Of a stretch of 13,838 nucleotides of DNA, positions 1-5,845 are shown piece by piece. Within the stretch, counting starts at the first letter, position 1. Each line of letters opens with the position of its first letter. The stretch comes from Spirochaetaceae bacterium. Its GTDB lineage: Bacteria; Spirochaetota; Spirochaetia; Treponematales; Breznakiellaceae. The notes beneath the pieces are model-generated. The model saw only the letters and a program-made list of their open reading frames with translations. It did not search any database and was not told the origin of the DNA. A program made the translations under genes and the position numbers. The stretch is taken from positions 1-13,838 of the forward strand of contig JAISLM010000015.1 in the NCBI GenBank assembly GCA_031290855.1. The letters are read 5' to 3'.

Positions 1-49
1 ACAAGATACCCCGCCTTATCCCTTCCTTTTGGGGTTAAGAAGGCGGTAG

Positions 50-88
50 AACGTCAGGCAAAACAGCTTGACGCTGTTTTGTGGCGGG
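50..88 (-). repeat. Hairpin repeat, copy 1 (inverted partner of 486-546)
   Basis: The reverse complement of 66-88 is identical over 23 bases to 486-508, and the reverse complement of 50-60 is identical over 11 bases to 536-546. Between these conserved flanks copy 1 has only a short segment (61-65) that completes a 9-bp hairpin, arms 59-67 and 73-81. Copy 2 carries a different 27-base segment there. The two copies therefore differ by replacement of a hairpin between fixed flanks. Confidence 0.75.
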
Positions 89-95
89 GAGGTTC

Positions 96-160
96 ATTCG
101 CAAAGTCTGGTTTAATACCGCGCCGAACCTTAGGTTCGCGCTTGCCGCGCGGAGGCTCAT
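96..160 (+). repeat. Module alpha, copy 1
   Basis: A 65-base module starting attcgcaaagtctgg and ending aggctcat. It recurs in the same orientation at 2385-2448 with few differences. It contains a 6-bp hairpin (124-129 with 133-138, arm cgaacc). The first copy lacks the left arm ccagactt that makes a perfect 8-bp hairpin at the start of the second copy, so its edge differs. It lies directly against module beta with no gap. Confidence 0.8.
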
Positions 161-243
161 ATGAAAAAGCGGGCCTTAGTCCGGTTAGACCGCTTTTTCG
201 GAAGCTTTTCTAAAAACCAACCGGGTTTTGGGAAAAGCTCATT
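161..243 (+). repeat. Module beta, copy 1
   Basis: An 83-base module with two successive stem-loops. The first has arm gaaaaagcgg at 163-172 and its complement at 190-199. The second has arm gcttttc at 204-210 and its complement at 232-238, with a further inner pairing. The same 83 bases recur at 2689-2771 with about four substitutions, and the outer stem arms are unchanged. The substitutions fall in loops or inner segments, which suggests that pairing is maintained or the copies are recent. Confidence 0.85.
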
Positions 244-275
244 AATCACTTATTATTTGTGGGGGAACGCAGTTC

Positions 276-296
276 CAAAGGCGCGGTGCGCCTTTG
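276..296. repeat. Perfect 9-bp hairpin with 3-nt loop
   Basis: Left arm caaaggcgc (276-284), loop ggt, right arm 288-296. It sits inside a larger pairing of cagttcc (270-276) with ggaactg (309-315). The tip has the form GC, three bases, GC, shared with four other unrelated stems in the window. No T run follows on either strand, so it does not look like a simple intrinsic terminator. Confidence 0.8.
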
Positions 297-380
297 ACCC
301 GGTACTTGGGAACTGACACGGTTGCCAAAACCTCCACTTTGCCTAGTGCCGGGGAAAGCCGGTACGCTACATATAGTGTC

Positions 381-393
381 GGGGTCAGACCCC
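381..393. repeat. Short REP-like palindrome
   Basis: ggggtcagacccc is a perfect 6-bp inverted repeat around a single base. A related ggggacagacccc occurs at 580-592 at the end of the poly-G run. Similar GGGGnCAG palindromes occur as dispersed repeats in many bacterial genomes, sometimes with REP-associated tyrosine transposases; no such transposase is in this window. Confidence 0.55.
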
Positions 394-485
394 ATAACGG
401 GTGGCAAGGGCCGCTTACGCAAAGGCGCCCGTCGCCGAATCAAGGGAATTTAACCGAGAACAACTCAAACGCATAAGTGAGCCTA

Positions 486-546
486 CCCGCCACAAAACAG
501 CGTCAAGCGTCCGCGGCAAACCGCTATGCGGTTTGTGCCTGACGTT
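486..546 (+). repeat. Hairpin repeat, copy 2, with a different inner hairpin
   Basis: Flanks 486-508 and 536-546 match the reverse complement of 66-88 and 50-60 exactly. The intervening 509-535 replaces the copy 1 segment and contains a perfect 8-bp hairpin, arms 517-524 (caaaccgc) and 528-535, loop tat. The tip again reads GC, three bases, GC. Confidence 0.75.
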
Positions 547-569
547 TTACTTCCTGCCTAAACTGATAA

Positions 570-583
570 GGGGGGGGGGGGGG
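570..583. repeat. Homopolymer run of 14 G
   Basis: Fourteen consecutive G residues, followed by acagacccc, which can pair back with the end of the run. It lies about 160 bases upstream of the lipoprotein start and about 75 upstream of the -10-like box. Long G runs slip readily in replication and are also a common place for sequencing or assembly length error. It lies outside any likely coding sequence. Confidence 0.8.
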
Positions 584-601
584 ACAGACCCCGCTAAAAA
601 A

Positions 602-632
602 ACCGCTGCCGCAAGGAGGAAACGGCAGCGGT
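602..632. repeat. 10-bp GC-rich stem-loop
   Basis: Arm accgctgccg (602-611), an 11-base purine-rich loop (612-622) and complement 623-632. The loop contains aaggagg, which matches a Shine-Dalgarno sequence. The T content downstream is weak, so termination is possible but not well supported. Confidence 0.65.
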
Positions 633-659
633 CACGGTTTTGTGGTATGTGTGGTGCTT

Positions 660-665
660 TATAAT
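660..665 (+). promoter_or_regulatory. -10 box candidate for the GH18 lipoprotein gene
   Basis: A perfect TATAAT. No good -35 hexamer is visible at 16-18 bases upstream. Transcription from about 672 would leave a leader of roughly 70-130 bases, depending on the start codon. The leader includes a small hairpin, ggcgg at 704-708 with ccgcc at 712-716. This is the only promoter-like signal immediately before the gene. Confidence 0.4.
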
Positions 666-740
666 TGTAACAAGCTATTCGGGCCTAGGTTACAAGTTTT
701 TTCGGCGGAGGCCGCCTTGCGGTAAACCGGATCGCCTACT

Positions 741-1919
741 ATGATCAACCTGATGTGTGTTGAATTAACGGCAGGGCGCGGAACGAATGCCGCGCCTGTC
801 GTGCGCCCTTTCTTTTTCCTTTGTATCTCCCTCGCAGCGTTTGTTCTTTCGTGCTGCTCGTCCGCGCCGCCGCCGTCCGCCGTCACGGACGAGCCGCAGA
901 CGCAGAACGCTGAAACCGTTGAGGAAATACCGGTACAGGCACAGGAAGCGTACCCCGAAGAAGGCCGGCAGGAGTACCAGGAATTAATAGACGCGGAGAC
1001 GGAAGCGGCTTTGCCGGAAAATACGGACGGGCTGCCGGCAAGCTCTTTCGACGAGGTGTGGGCGTACCTGCTAAGCGGGCAGGATAAAATCCTGAACACG
1101 GGTTATCCGATCTCCGATCTGGTGCATTTTGCCGCAGAAGTTGACAGCTACGGCCACCTGTCCGTTATTCCGCGCCGAAAGGCGATCACGCGCTTCAAGG
1201 GCAGGGTTCACCTTGCAGTTGTCTGCGACAGCGCCGGCCTTACGCATTTTGTCATTCAGGGCGGCAGCGAGGCGCGGAAGCAGCTTGTAGCGGAAATACT
1301 TGCGGCGGCAAAGGACTACGACGGCCTCAACGTGGACATAGAGCGCGTACCTGAGCGCGACACGGAACACTTCCTGTCATTTTTGTCCGAACTGCGCGCC
1401 GGCCTCGGCGGCAGGACGCTTTCCGTCTGCGTACCGGGCCGTACCCGCGCCGGCGGCCCCTACAGCTACGCTTCAATAGCGGGCCTGGCCGACCGCGTCT
1501 TTGTAATGGCTTACGACGAGCATTGGTCCGGCGGCCCGCCCGGACCGGTCGCCTCGATGAACTGGTGCAAGGCGGTCGCCGACTACGGCCTCCACGCGAT
1601 AGGCCAGGAAAAACTGGTTATGGGCATCCCGTTTTACGGACGCAGTTGGGGCGACAAAAGCACATCCCGCGCCCTGGTACACAGAACGACGGAATCGCAA
1701 AAGCGGGAATACGGCGCCCAGGATTTCCACCGCGTGAACGGTATCCCGACATTCACCTACGACGTGACGGTCAAGGTTACTGTGTACTACGAGGACGAGT
1801 ACTCGCTCGCCGCCCGAATGCGTATGTACCGCGGCCAGGGCGTACAAAAAATAGGCTTCTGGCGTCTCGGCCAGGAAGCCCCCGGCGTCTGGAACCTGGT
1901 AAAGCTGGACGGCGGCTAA
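741..1919 (+). CDS. GH18-fold lipoprotein, YaaH/SleL-like glycosidase
   Basis: A 392-residue open frame with the fold and motifs of glycoside hydrolase family 18, closest in feel to the cell-wall or spore-cortex YaaH/SleL branch. Residues 22-38 form a hydrophobic signal ending in VLSC, a relaxed spirochaetal lipobox with Cys38 as likely lipid site, followed by an acidic, Pro/Glu-rich linker to about residue 100. The catalytic segment DGLNVDIE (194-201) keeps Asp199 and the acid Glu201 of DxxDxDxE but has Asn197 for the first inner Asp. MGIPFYGRSW and the late FWRLGQE are typical of the family's last strands. A likely role is hydrolysis of an N-acetylglucosamine polymer at the cell envelope; the substrate is unproven. 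Start uncertain: no ribosome binding site precedes 741, and a GTG at 801 would begin exactly at a normal lipoprotein signal (MRPFFFLC). Confidence 0.8.
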   Translation: MINLMCVELTAGRGTNAAPVVRPFFFLCISLAAFVLSCCSSAPPPSAVTDEPQTQNAETVEEIPVQAQEAYPEEGRQEYQELIDAETEAALPENTDGLPASSFDEVWAYLLSGQDKILNTGYPISDLVHFAAEVDSYGHLSVIPRRKAITRFKGRVHLAVVCDSAGLTHFVIQGGSEARKQLVAEILAAAKDYDGLNVDIERVPERDTEHFLSFLSELRAGLGGRTLSVCVPGRTRAGGPYSYASIAGLADRVFVMAYDEHWSGGPPGPVASMNWCKAVADYGLHAIGQEKLVMGIPFYGRSWGDKSTSRALVHRTTESQKREYGAQDFHRVNGIPTFTYDVTVKVTVYYEDEYSLAARMRMYRGQGVQKIGFWRLGQEAPGVWNLVKLDGG

Positions 1920-2012
1920 ACTTGTGCAAGCGCGTAGCGTGCGTAAACGCGGAAAGAACAGCCTTACGCCCGCCTCCAAGTCTGCTCACCCGGACGAATA
2001 CACAGCCTTCAC

Positions 2013-2037
2013 CGCCCATCATTAACTATGATGGGCG
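2013..2037. terminator. 10-bp stem-loop downstream of the lipoprotein gene
   Basis: Arm cgcccatcat (2013-2022), loop taact, complement 2028-2037. It starts 94 bases past the lipoprotein stop. It is the best candidate for the 3' end of that transcript, but no T run follows, so it may instead be an RNA-stabilising or dispersed hairpin. Confidence 0.35.
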
Positions 2038-2376
2038 AAATGCCCCATTGCCCCGCGCAATTTTGCGTTATACCCCATCTCCCCCGCAGTGTCAGCGAAG
2101 CCGGACAAAACCGGGAACTGATGTAAAAAGGGCGGACAGGAAAGGCAGGGGGGCTGCACCAAAGTGAAAGAAGTTCGGGGAACCGGTGTTGCCTGTTATC
2201 AAAAAGAGCTGCCGGGGAAAGGCCGTCCGCATGAAGTATACCCGGTTGTGTTTACCTCACAGGTTTACACCTGCCGCCGCCTTTGCGACTCCTGCAGCAA
2301 TTATGAGAACGGGATGCCGAGGCCCTTTCACGCCCTGCCGTCAGCGTTTGTCGTGGCAATCCCGATAGGCGGCCGG

Positions 2377-2399
2377 CCAGACTTATTCGCAAAGTCTGG
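2377..2399. repeat. 8-bp hairpin at the left edge of module alpha copy 2
   Basis: Arm ccagactt (2377-2384), 7-base loop, complement 2392-2399. In module alpha copy 1 the right arm and loop are present but the left arm is replaced by gaggttc, so the hairpin exists only in this copy. Confidence 0.7.
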
Positions 2400-2448
2400 T
2401 TTAATACCCCGCCGACCCTAGGTTCGCGCTTGCCGCGTGGAGGCTCAT
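2385..2448 (+). repeat. Module alpha, copy 2
   Basis: Matches 96-160 over its whole length with a few substitutions and a one-base length difference, in the same orientation. In copy 1 the module is followed at once by module beta. Here the two are separated by 240 bases. Confidence 0.8.
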
Positions 2449-2565
2449 TAGGCCGGATGCCTGCTTTGTATTGGGCGCATCCGGCGCAAGCGCCGGACCG
2501 GGCTATCCGCTCCAAATTCCGCACAAACCGCGAAGCGCTTAAACCCCTTCCTGTATCCCAGGCTG

Positions 2566-2586
2566 GAGTTTTGCAAAGCAAAACTC
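2566..2586. repeat. Perfect 9-bp hairpin with 3-nt loop
   Basis: Arm gagttttgc (2566-2574), loop aaa, complement 2578-2586. It shares the GC, three bases, GC tip with other hairpins here, although the stem sequence is unrelated. Confidence 0.8.
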
Positions 2587-2590
2587 AGAA

Positions 2591-2611
2591 AATAACCGCT
2601 GCGCGGTTATT
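2591..2611. repeat. Perfect 9-bp hairpin with 3-nt loop
   Basis: Arm aataaccgc (2591-2599), loop tgc, complement 2603-2611. It lies only four bases after the preceding hairpin, so the two form a tandem pair with the same architecture and different sequence. Confidence 0.8.
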
Positions 2612-2688
2612 CCGCTTATATCCGGGGCTTTCCCAAAACTTCGGTTTTTGTGAGACAGGCTTTGCTTGTCCGGATGCCTTAGATTTAT

Positions 2689-2771
2689 ATGAAAAAGCGG
2701 GCCTTAGTCAGATTAGACCGCTTTTTCGGAAGCTTTTCTCAAAACCAGCCGGGTTTTGGGAAAAGCTCATT
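2689..2771 (+). repeat. Module beta, copy 2
   Basis: Matches 161-243 with about four substitutions. Stem arms are 2691-2700 with 2718-2727 and 2732-2738 with 2760-2766. It ends 44 bases before the -35 box of the ATPase operon promoter. Confidence 0.85.
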
Positions 2772-2782
2772 CCTTGCGCGTT

Positions 2783-2794
2783 TTGGCCGGCCAA
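2783..2794. repeat. 12-bp perfect palindrome upstream of the ATPase promoter
   Basis: ttggccggccaa, self-complementary, 21 bases upstream of the -35 box. The core ggccggcc also occurs at 2371-2378 just before module alpha. It could be a protein-binding site, or the edge of the repeat array. Confidence 0.4.
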
Positions 2795-2815
2795 CACCCG
2801 GCGGACGACTTTTGC

Positions 2816-2844
2816 TTGACTTTTTTTGGAAGTGGAAGTTTAAT
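2816..2844 (+). promoter_or_regulatory. Sigma-70-type promoter of the V-ATPase operon
   Basis: TTGACT (2816-2821), a 17-base spacer and TTTAAT (2839-2844), each hexamer one base off consensus. The expected start is near 2851, giving a leader of about 50 bases before the first gene. The AT-rich spacer stands out from the GC-rich surroundings. It is the only good promoter upstream of the seven-gene run. Confidence 0.75.
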
Positions 2845-2899
2845 TTAAGTAAGATTATCGCAATTTATAACTCCGATACCAGTCGGAAAAGAGGAGCTT

Positions 2900-3511
2900 A
2901 TGGATATACAATTGCAAGAATTTATCGAAAAAGTAAAAAAAGACGGAATCGAGCAGGCGTCGGGAGAGGCCGCCCGAATCAGGGCGGAGGCGGAGGCGGA
3001 GGCTAAACGGATCGTCGATTCCGCCGTTAAAGAGGCCGCTGCCGCCGCCGAAAAGGCGAAAGAAGACGTGGCCCGCTTTGAAAAGGCGGCTCTGACCGCG
3101 CTTGGACAGGCGTCGCGTAACCTTATTCTGTCATTCAAAAGCGAAATTGAAGCTATTTTGGACAAAATCATCGTAAAAAATACACAGGCGGTCTTTAGTG
3201 ACGATACGCTGAAGACGCTTATTCCGGAAGTTGTTAAAGGATTAAGCTCCGACAAGGAAACCGTTAATGTGATTTTGAATGAAAACCAGCTTAAATCCCT
3301 GGAAAGCTGGGCCCGGGGCGCGCTTTCGGCTGAGATGGCGAAAGGGCTGGAGGTCAGGGCGGGCAAAAACCTCGCCGCCGGTTTCAGGGTCGCCCTAAAA
3401 GACGGTTCCGCATACTATGATTTTTCCGCGTCGGCCGTGGCCGGCGCTCTTGCCGCGTACCTGAACCCGCGCCTTGCGGAAATCGTCAAGGGCGAAGCGA
3501 AAGGGAACTAG
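2900..3511 (+). CDS. atpE: V-type ATP synthase subunit E (peripheral stalk)
   Basis: 203 residues, normal for bacterial V/A-type subunit E. The N-terminal half (about 1-75) is an Ala/Glu/Lys-rich helix with an (AE)n stretch (RAEAEAEAK) expected to form the coiled-coil peripheral stalk. The C-terminal half, from about 95, is the globular domain that caps the A/B head, with the family-like pattern LKDGSAYYDFSASAVAGAL. It contributes to the stator that stops the catalytic head from turning with the rotor. A GAGGAG ribosome binding site at 2891-2896, close to the ATG, fixes the start. It is the first gene of the operon; the next start is 3 bases after its stop. Confidence 0.92.
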   Translation: MDIQLQEFIEKVKKDGIEQASGEAARIRAEAEAEAKRIVDSAVKEAAAAAEKAKEDVARFEKAALTALGQASRNLILSFKSEIEAILDKIIVKNTQAVFSDDTLKTLIPEVVKGLSSDKETVNVILNENQLKSLESWARGALSAEMAKGLEVRAGKNLAAGFRVALKDGSAYYDFSASAVAGALAAYLNPRLAEIVKGEAKGN

Positions 3512-3514
3512 GCG

Positions 3515-4075
3515 GTGTATTACTTTCTAATTGCCCAGCTGCCGTATCTGAGCTACGCTCAGACGCCGCCTGTAAGCTCCGCCGCGTTCAGGGACTTGTG
3601 CCGGGAACATCTAAGCAAAAGGCATTTTGAGTTGTTGCGGTACTGCGTATGCGGGATGCCGGAAGGGACGGATAAGTTCCGGGCGGCGGATTCGGCTTTC
3701 ATAGACAGATGGCGCGGGCGTGAACGCGCCTTGACGCTGGCGCTGGCGCAGTTTCGTGCGGCGCGGCTTAATACGGACGCTATGCCGGCGGAACACTTGG
3801 ATATGGACACGGAGAATCAGGCAAAGACCGCCGTGTCTATGGATAATCCGCTTGAGGCTGAACTTTTCTTGGATAAAGGGCGCTGGGACGCTGTCGAATA
3901 TCTACAGCATAACGCATACTTCGGCGTGAACGCGGTTTACGCCTATATGCTTAAACTGCTCCTTATTGAACGCCGCGCCGCGTTCAAAGTTGAGGAGGGT
4001 TTTGATGAATATAAAGCGTTGTACGCTTCCATCATGGAAAACGCTACGGGCGTAGGGGCGACAGGAGATAGTTAA
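3515..4075 (+). CDS. DUF2764 protein of the V-ATPase operon
   Basis: 186 residues starting with GTG and MYYFLIAQLPYL, the characteristic start of the DUF2764 family, which is found between subunits E and A in spirochaete, chlamydial and Bacteroidetes V-ATPase operons. The protein is helical and soluble with no membrane segment; a conserved-looking C-terminal part (NPLEAELFLDKGRWD, then Asn-rich and Tyr-rich helices) is visible. Its biochemical role is not established. Because subunit C is missing from such operons while this protein is constant, a subunit C-like job linking the membrane rotor to the central stalk is a fair inference. The start is 3 bases after the E stop, and its stop codon overlaps the next start by one base (TAATG), implying coupled translation. 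Confidence 0.85.
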   Translation: MYYFLIAQLPYLSYAQTPPVSSAAFRDLCREHLSKRHFELLRYCVCGMPEGTDKFRAADSAFIDRWRGRERALTLALAQFRAARLNTDAMPAEHLDMDTENQAKTAVSMDNPLEAELFLDKGRWDAVEYLQHNAYFGVNAVYAYMLKLLLIERRAAFKVEEGFDEYKALYASIMENATGVGATGDS

Positions 4076-5835
4076 TGATCGGGACAAAAGGTGTTGTGGC
4101 CGCGGTAAACGGCAACATGGTTAATATCCGCTTCGACGGGCAGGTTTCGATGAACGAGGTAGGATTCATCAAGATAGGCGGCAAAAAGCTGAAGAGCGAG
4201 GTGATCCGCATACGCGGGGACATCTGTTCGCTTCAGGTTTTCGAGATGACGCGCGGGATCAGGATCGGCGATACTTGCGAATTCAGCGGCAATATGCTTG
4301 CGATAGAGCTGGGGCCCGGGCTTTTGGGGCAGGTTTTTGACGGGTTGCAAAATCCTTTGCCAAAACTGGCCAAGCAGACGGGGTATTTCCTTGAACGCGG
4401 CGTTTACCTTGACCCGCTTCCTTTCGATACGCCATGGGACTTTACCCCGGCGGTGAAGGCGGGCGATACGGTGCGGCGCGGCGACTGCCTGGGAACCGTG
4501 CCGGAGGGCGTTTTTAAGCACCGGATCATGGTTCCCTTCAATATGTACAAGACTTACAAGGTGCGGAGTGTGGCCGCCGCCGGTTCTTACAAGCTGAGGG
4601 ACACTATAGCCGAGCTTGAGGACGAGACGGGCGAGCTTAGTAAACTCACGATGAGTTTCTATTGGCCGGTAAAACGCGCTGTTGACTGCTACGAGGAACG
4701 TTACAAGCCCTCCGAGCCTATGGTTACCCAGCTTCGTATCATCGATACGTTCTTTCCTGTGGCGCGCGGCGGTACTTATTGTATTCCCGGCCCTTTCGGG
4801 GCGGGAAAGACGGTTCTTCAGCATTGTACCAGCAAGAACGCTGATGTTGACATCGTAATAATCGCGGCCTGCGGCGAGCGTGCCGGCGAAGTTGTCGAGG
4901 TTTTAAAGGAATTCCCCGAATTAACGGACCCGAAAACGGGAAAATCGCTGATGGAACGGACGATAATTATCTGTAACACGTCCTCGATGCCGGTCGCGGC
5001 GCGTGAGGCGTCGCTGTACACGTCCGTTACGCTGGCCGAGTACTACAGGCAGATGGGGCTGAACGTGTTGTTGCTGGCCGATTCGACGAGCCGCTGGGCT
5101 CAGGCCCTGCGCGAAATGTCCGGGCGGCTTGAGGAAATACCGGGCGAGGAGGCATTCCCCGCCTACCTTGAATCAACGATAGCAGGTTTCTATGAGCGGG
5201 CCGGTGTCGTACGTCTGCGGGACGGCAGCCAGGGTTCGATCACGATAGGCGGCACGGTGTCGCCCGCCGGCGGCAACTTCGAGGAGCCGGTGACACAGGC
5301 CACGCTAAAGGTTGTAGGCGCGTTCCACGGGCTTTCACGCGAGCGTAGCGACGCCCGCAAGTATCCGGCGATACACCCGCTCGATTCATGGTCAAAGTAC
5401 AAGGGTATCATCGCGGAGGAAAAGGTAAGTTACGGCAGGAAGATACTTGCCCGCGGGATAGAGGTTGAGCAGATGATGAAGGTTGTCGGCGAGGAAGGTA
5501 CGAGCATAGACGACTTCATCATTTATCTAAAGGGCGATTTCCTTGACGCGGTATACTTCCAGCAGAACTCGTTTGACGATGTAGACCAGGCTGCAAGTCC
5601 CGAGCGGCAGAAGCATGTTTACGACCTTATCATCTCCGTTTTGGGCGCGAAATTCAGCTTTAAGGCCAAGGAAGAGGCGCGGCACTGGTTCAACCAACTG
5701 CGTCAGAAATTCATAGACTACAACTATTCCCCGGAGGACAGCGGCCAGTTCAAAGGCATCGAGGCGGAACTTCGTAGCATATTGAAAGAAAAATCGTCCG
5801 GCCTTGACGCGGCGGCGGAAAAATTATTGGCATAG
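4075..5835 (+). CDS. atpA: V-type ATP synthase catalytic subunit A
   Basis: 586 residues, the normal length. N-terminal beta-barrel (about 1-70), the non-homologous bulge region typical of A subunits (about 110-185), then the nucleotide-binding domain with Walker A GPFGAGKT (239-246), the ACGERAGE catalytic segment with Glu268, and the Walker B and nearby region LLLADSTSRWAQALREMSGR. The C-terminal helical domain follows. It catalyses ATP hydrolysis or synthesis in alternation with B subunits on the cytoplasmic side of the membrane. All key residues are intact. The start overlaps the preceding stop by one base. Ten bases separate it from the B gene. Confidence 0.97.
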   Translation: MIGTKGVVAAVNGNMVNIRFDGQVSMNEVGFIKIGGKKLKSEVIRIRGDICSLQVFEMTRGIRIGDTCEFSGNMLAIELGPGLLGQVFDGLQNPLPKLAKQTGYFLERGVYLDPLPFDTPWDFTPAVKAGDTVRRGDCLGTVPEGVFKHRIMVPFNMYKTYKVRSVAAAGSYKLRDTIAELEDETGELSKLTMSFYWPVKRAVDCYEERYKPSEPMVTQLRIIDTFFPVARGGTYCIPGPFGAGKTVLQHCTSKNADVDIVIIAACGERAGEVVEVLKEFPELTDPKTGKSLMERTIIICNTSSMPVAAREASLYTSVTLAEYYRQMGLNVLLLADSTSRWAQALREMSGRLEEIPGEEAFPAYLESTIAGFYERAGVVRLRDGSQGSITIGGTVSPAGGNFEEPVTQATLKVVGAFHGLSRERSDARKYPAIHPLDSWSKYKGIIAEEKVSYGRKILARGIEVEQMMKVVGEEGTSIDDFIIYLKGDFLDAVYFQQNSFDDVDQAASPERQKHVYDLIISVLGAKFSFKAKEEARHWFNQLRQKFIDYNYSPEDSGQFKGIEAELRSILKEKSSGLDAAAEKLLA

Positions 5836-5845
5836 GCGGTAAAAA

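Larger units (their letters stand above)
1..740. other. Gene-poor hairpin-rich intergenic region
   Basis: No open frame here resembles a protein: the three short ones (60-87 codons) run straight through hairpins and repeats and have no ribosome binding site. The stretch instead holds consecutive inverted repeats: 11-17 with 40-46, 59-67 with 73-81, 124-129 with 133-138, 163-172 with 190-199, 204-210 with 232-238, 276-284 with 288-296 (nested inside 270-276 with 309-315), 381-386 with 388-393, 517-524 with 528-535, and 602-611 with 623-632. There is also a 14-base G run. Several elements recur at 2377-2771. The inverted repeats are read directly from the sequence; their function is unknown. 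Confidence 0.8.
2449..2688. repeat. 240-base hairpin block separating modules alpha and beta
   Basis: Absent from the first locus, where alpha and beta are adjacent. It is built mostly of inverted repeats: gccggatgc at 2452-2460 with 2477-2485; tccggcgc at 2480-2487 with 2490-2497 around aa; 2566-2574 with 2578-2586; 2591-2599 with 2603-2611; aaaac at 2635-2639 with 2644-2648 around a TTCG tetraloop; and 2654-2660 with 2664-2670 (one G-T pair). ccggatgcct occurs near both ends, at 2453-2462 and 2670-2679. I see no coding sequence in it. Confidence 0.7.
1920..2899. other. Gene-poor region with hairpins and repeat array
   Basis: About 980 bases with no convincing gene. An open frame at 2164-2421 encodes a Cys-containing 85-residue peptide that I do not recognise; it runs into the repeat module and has no ribosome binding site, so it is not called. 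Features seen: a 10-bp stem at 2013-2037, repeat module alpha (2385-2448), a 240-base hairpin block (2449-2688), module beta (2689-2771), a 12-bp palindrome (2783-2794) and the ATPase promoter (2816-2844). Confidence 0.75.

Noticed and set aside
1..660. CRISPR array or tRNA cluster
   Set aside because: Repeats are not evenly spaced or identical, there are no unique spacers of constant length, and no cloverleaf or CCA end could be drawn.
2164..2421. 85-codon open frame with a CRRLCDSC segment
   Set aside because: The Cys spacing suggested a small metal-binding protein, but it has no ribosome binding site, runs into repeat module alpha and I recognise no family. It could be a gene relic.
2430..2819. 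129-codon open frame before the ATPase operon
   Set aside because: It translates straight through the hairpin block and module beta, so its length reflects repeats without stops rather than a protein.
2960..3010. ggaggc triplet-like repeat inside the subunit E gene
   Set aside because: It encodes the Ala-Glu repeat of the stalk coiled coil and is explained by protein structure.
4072..4824. 250-codon open frame on the - strand within the subunit A gene
   Set aside because: Antisense to a strongly conserved gene, with no recognisable domain.
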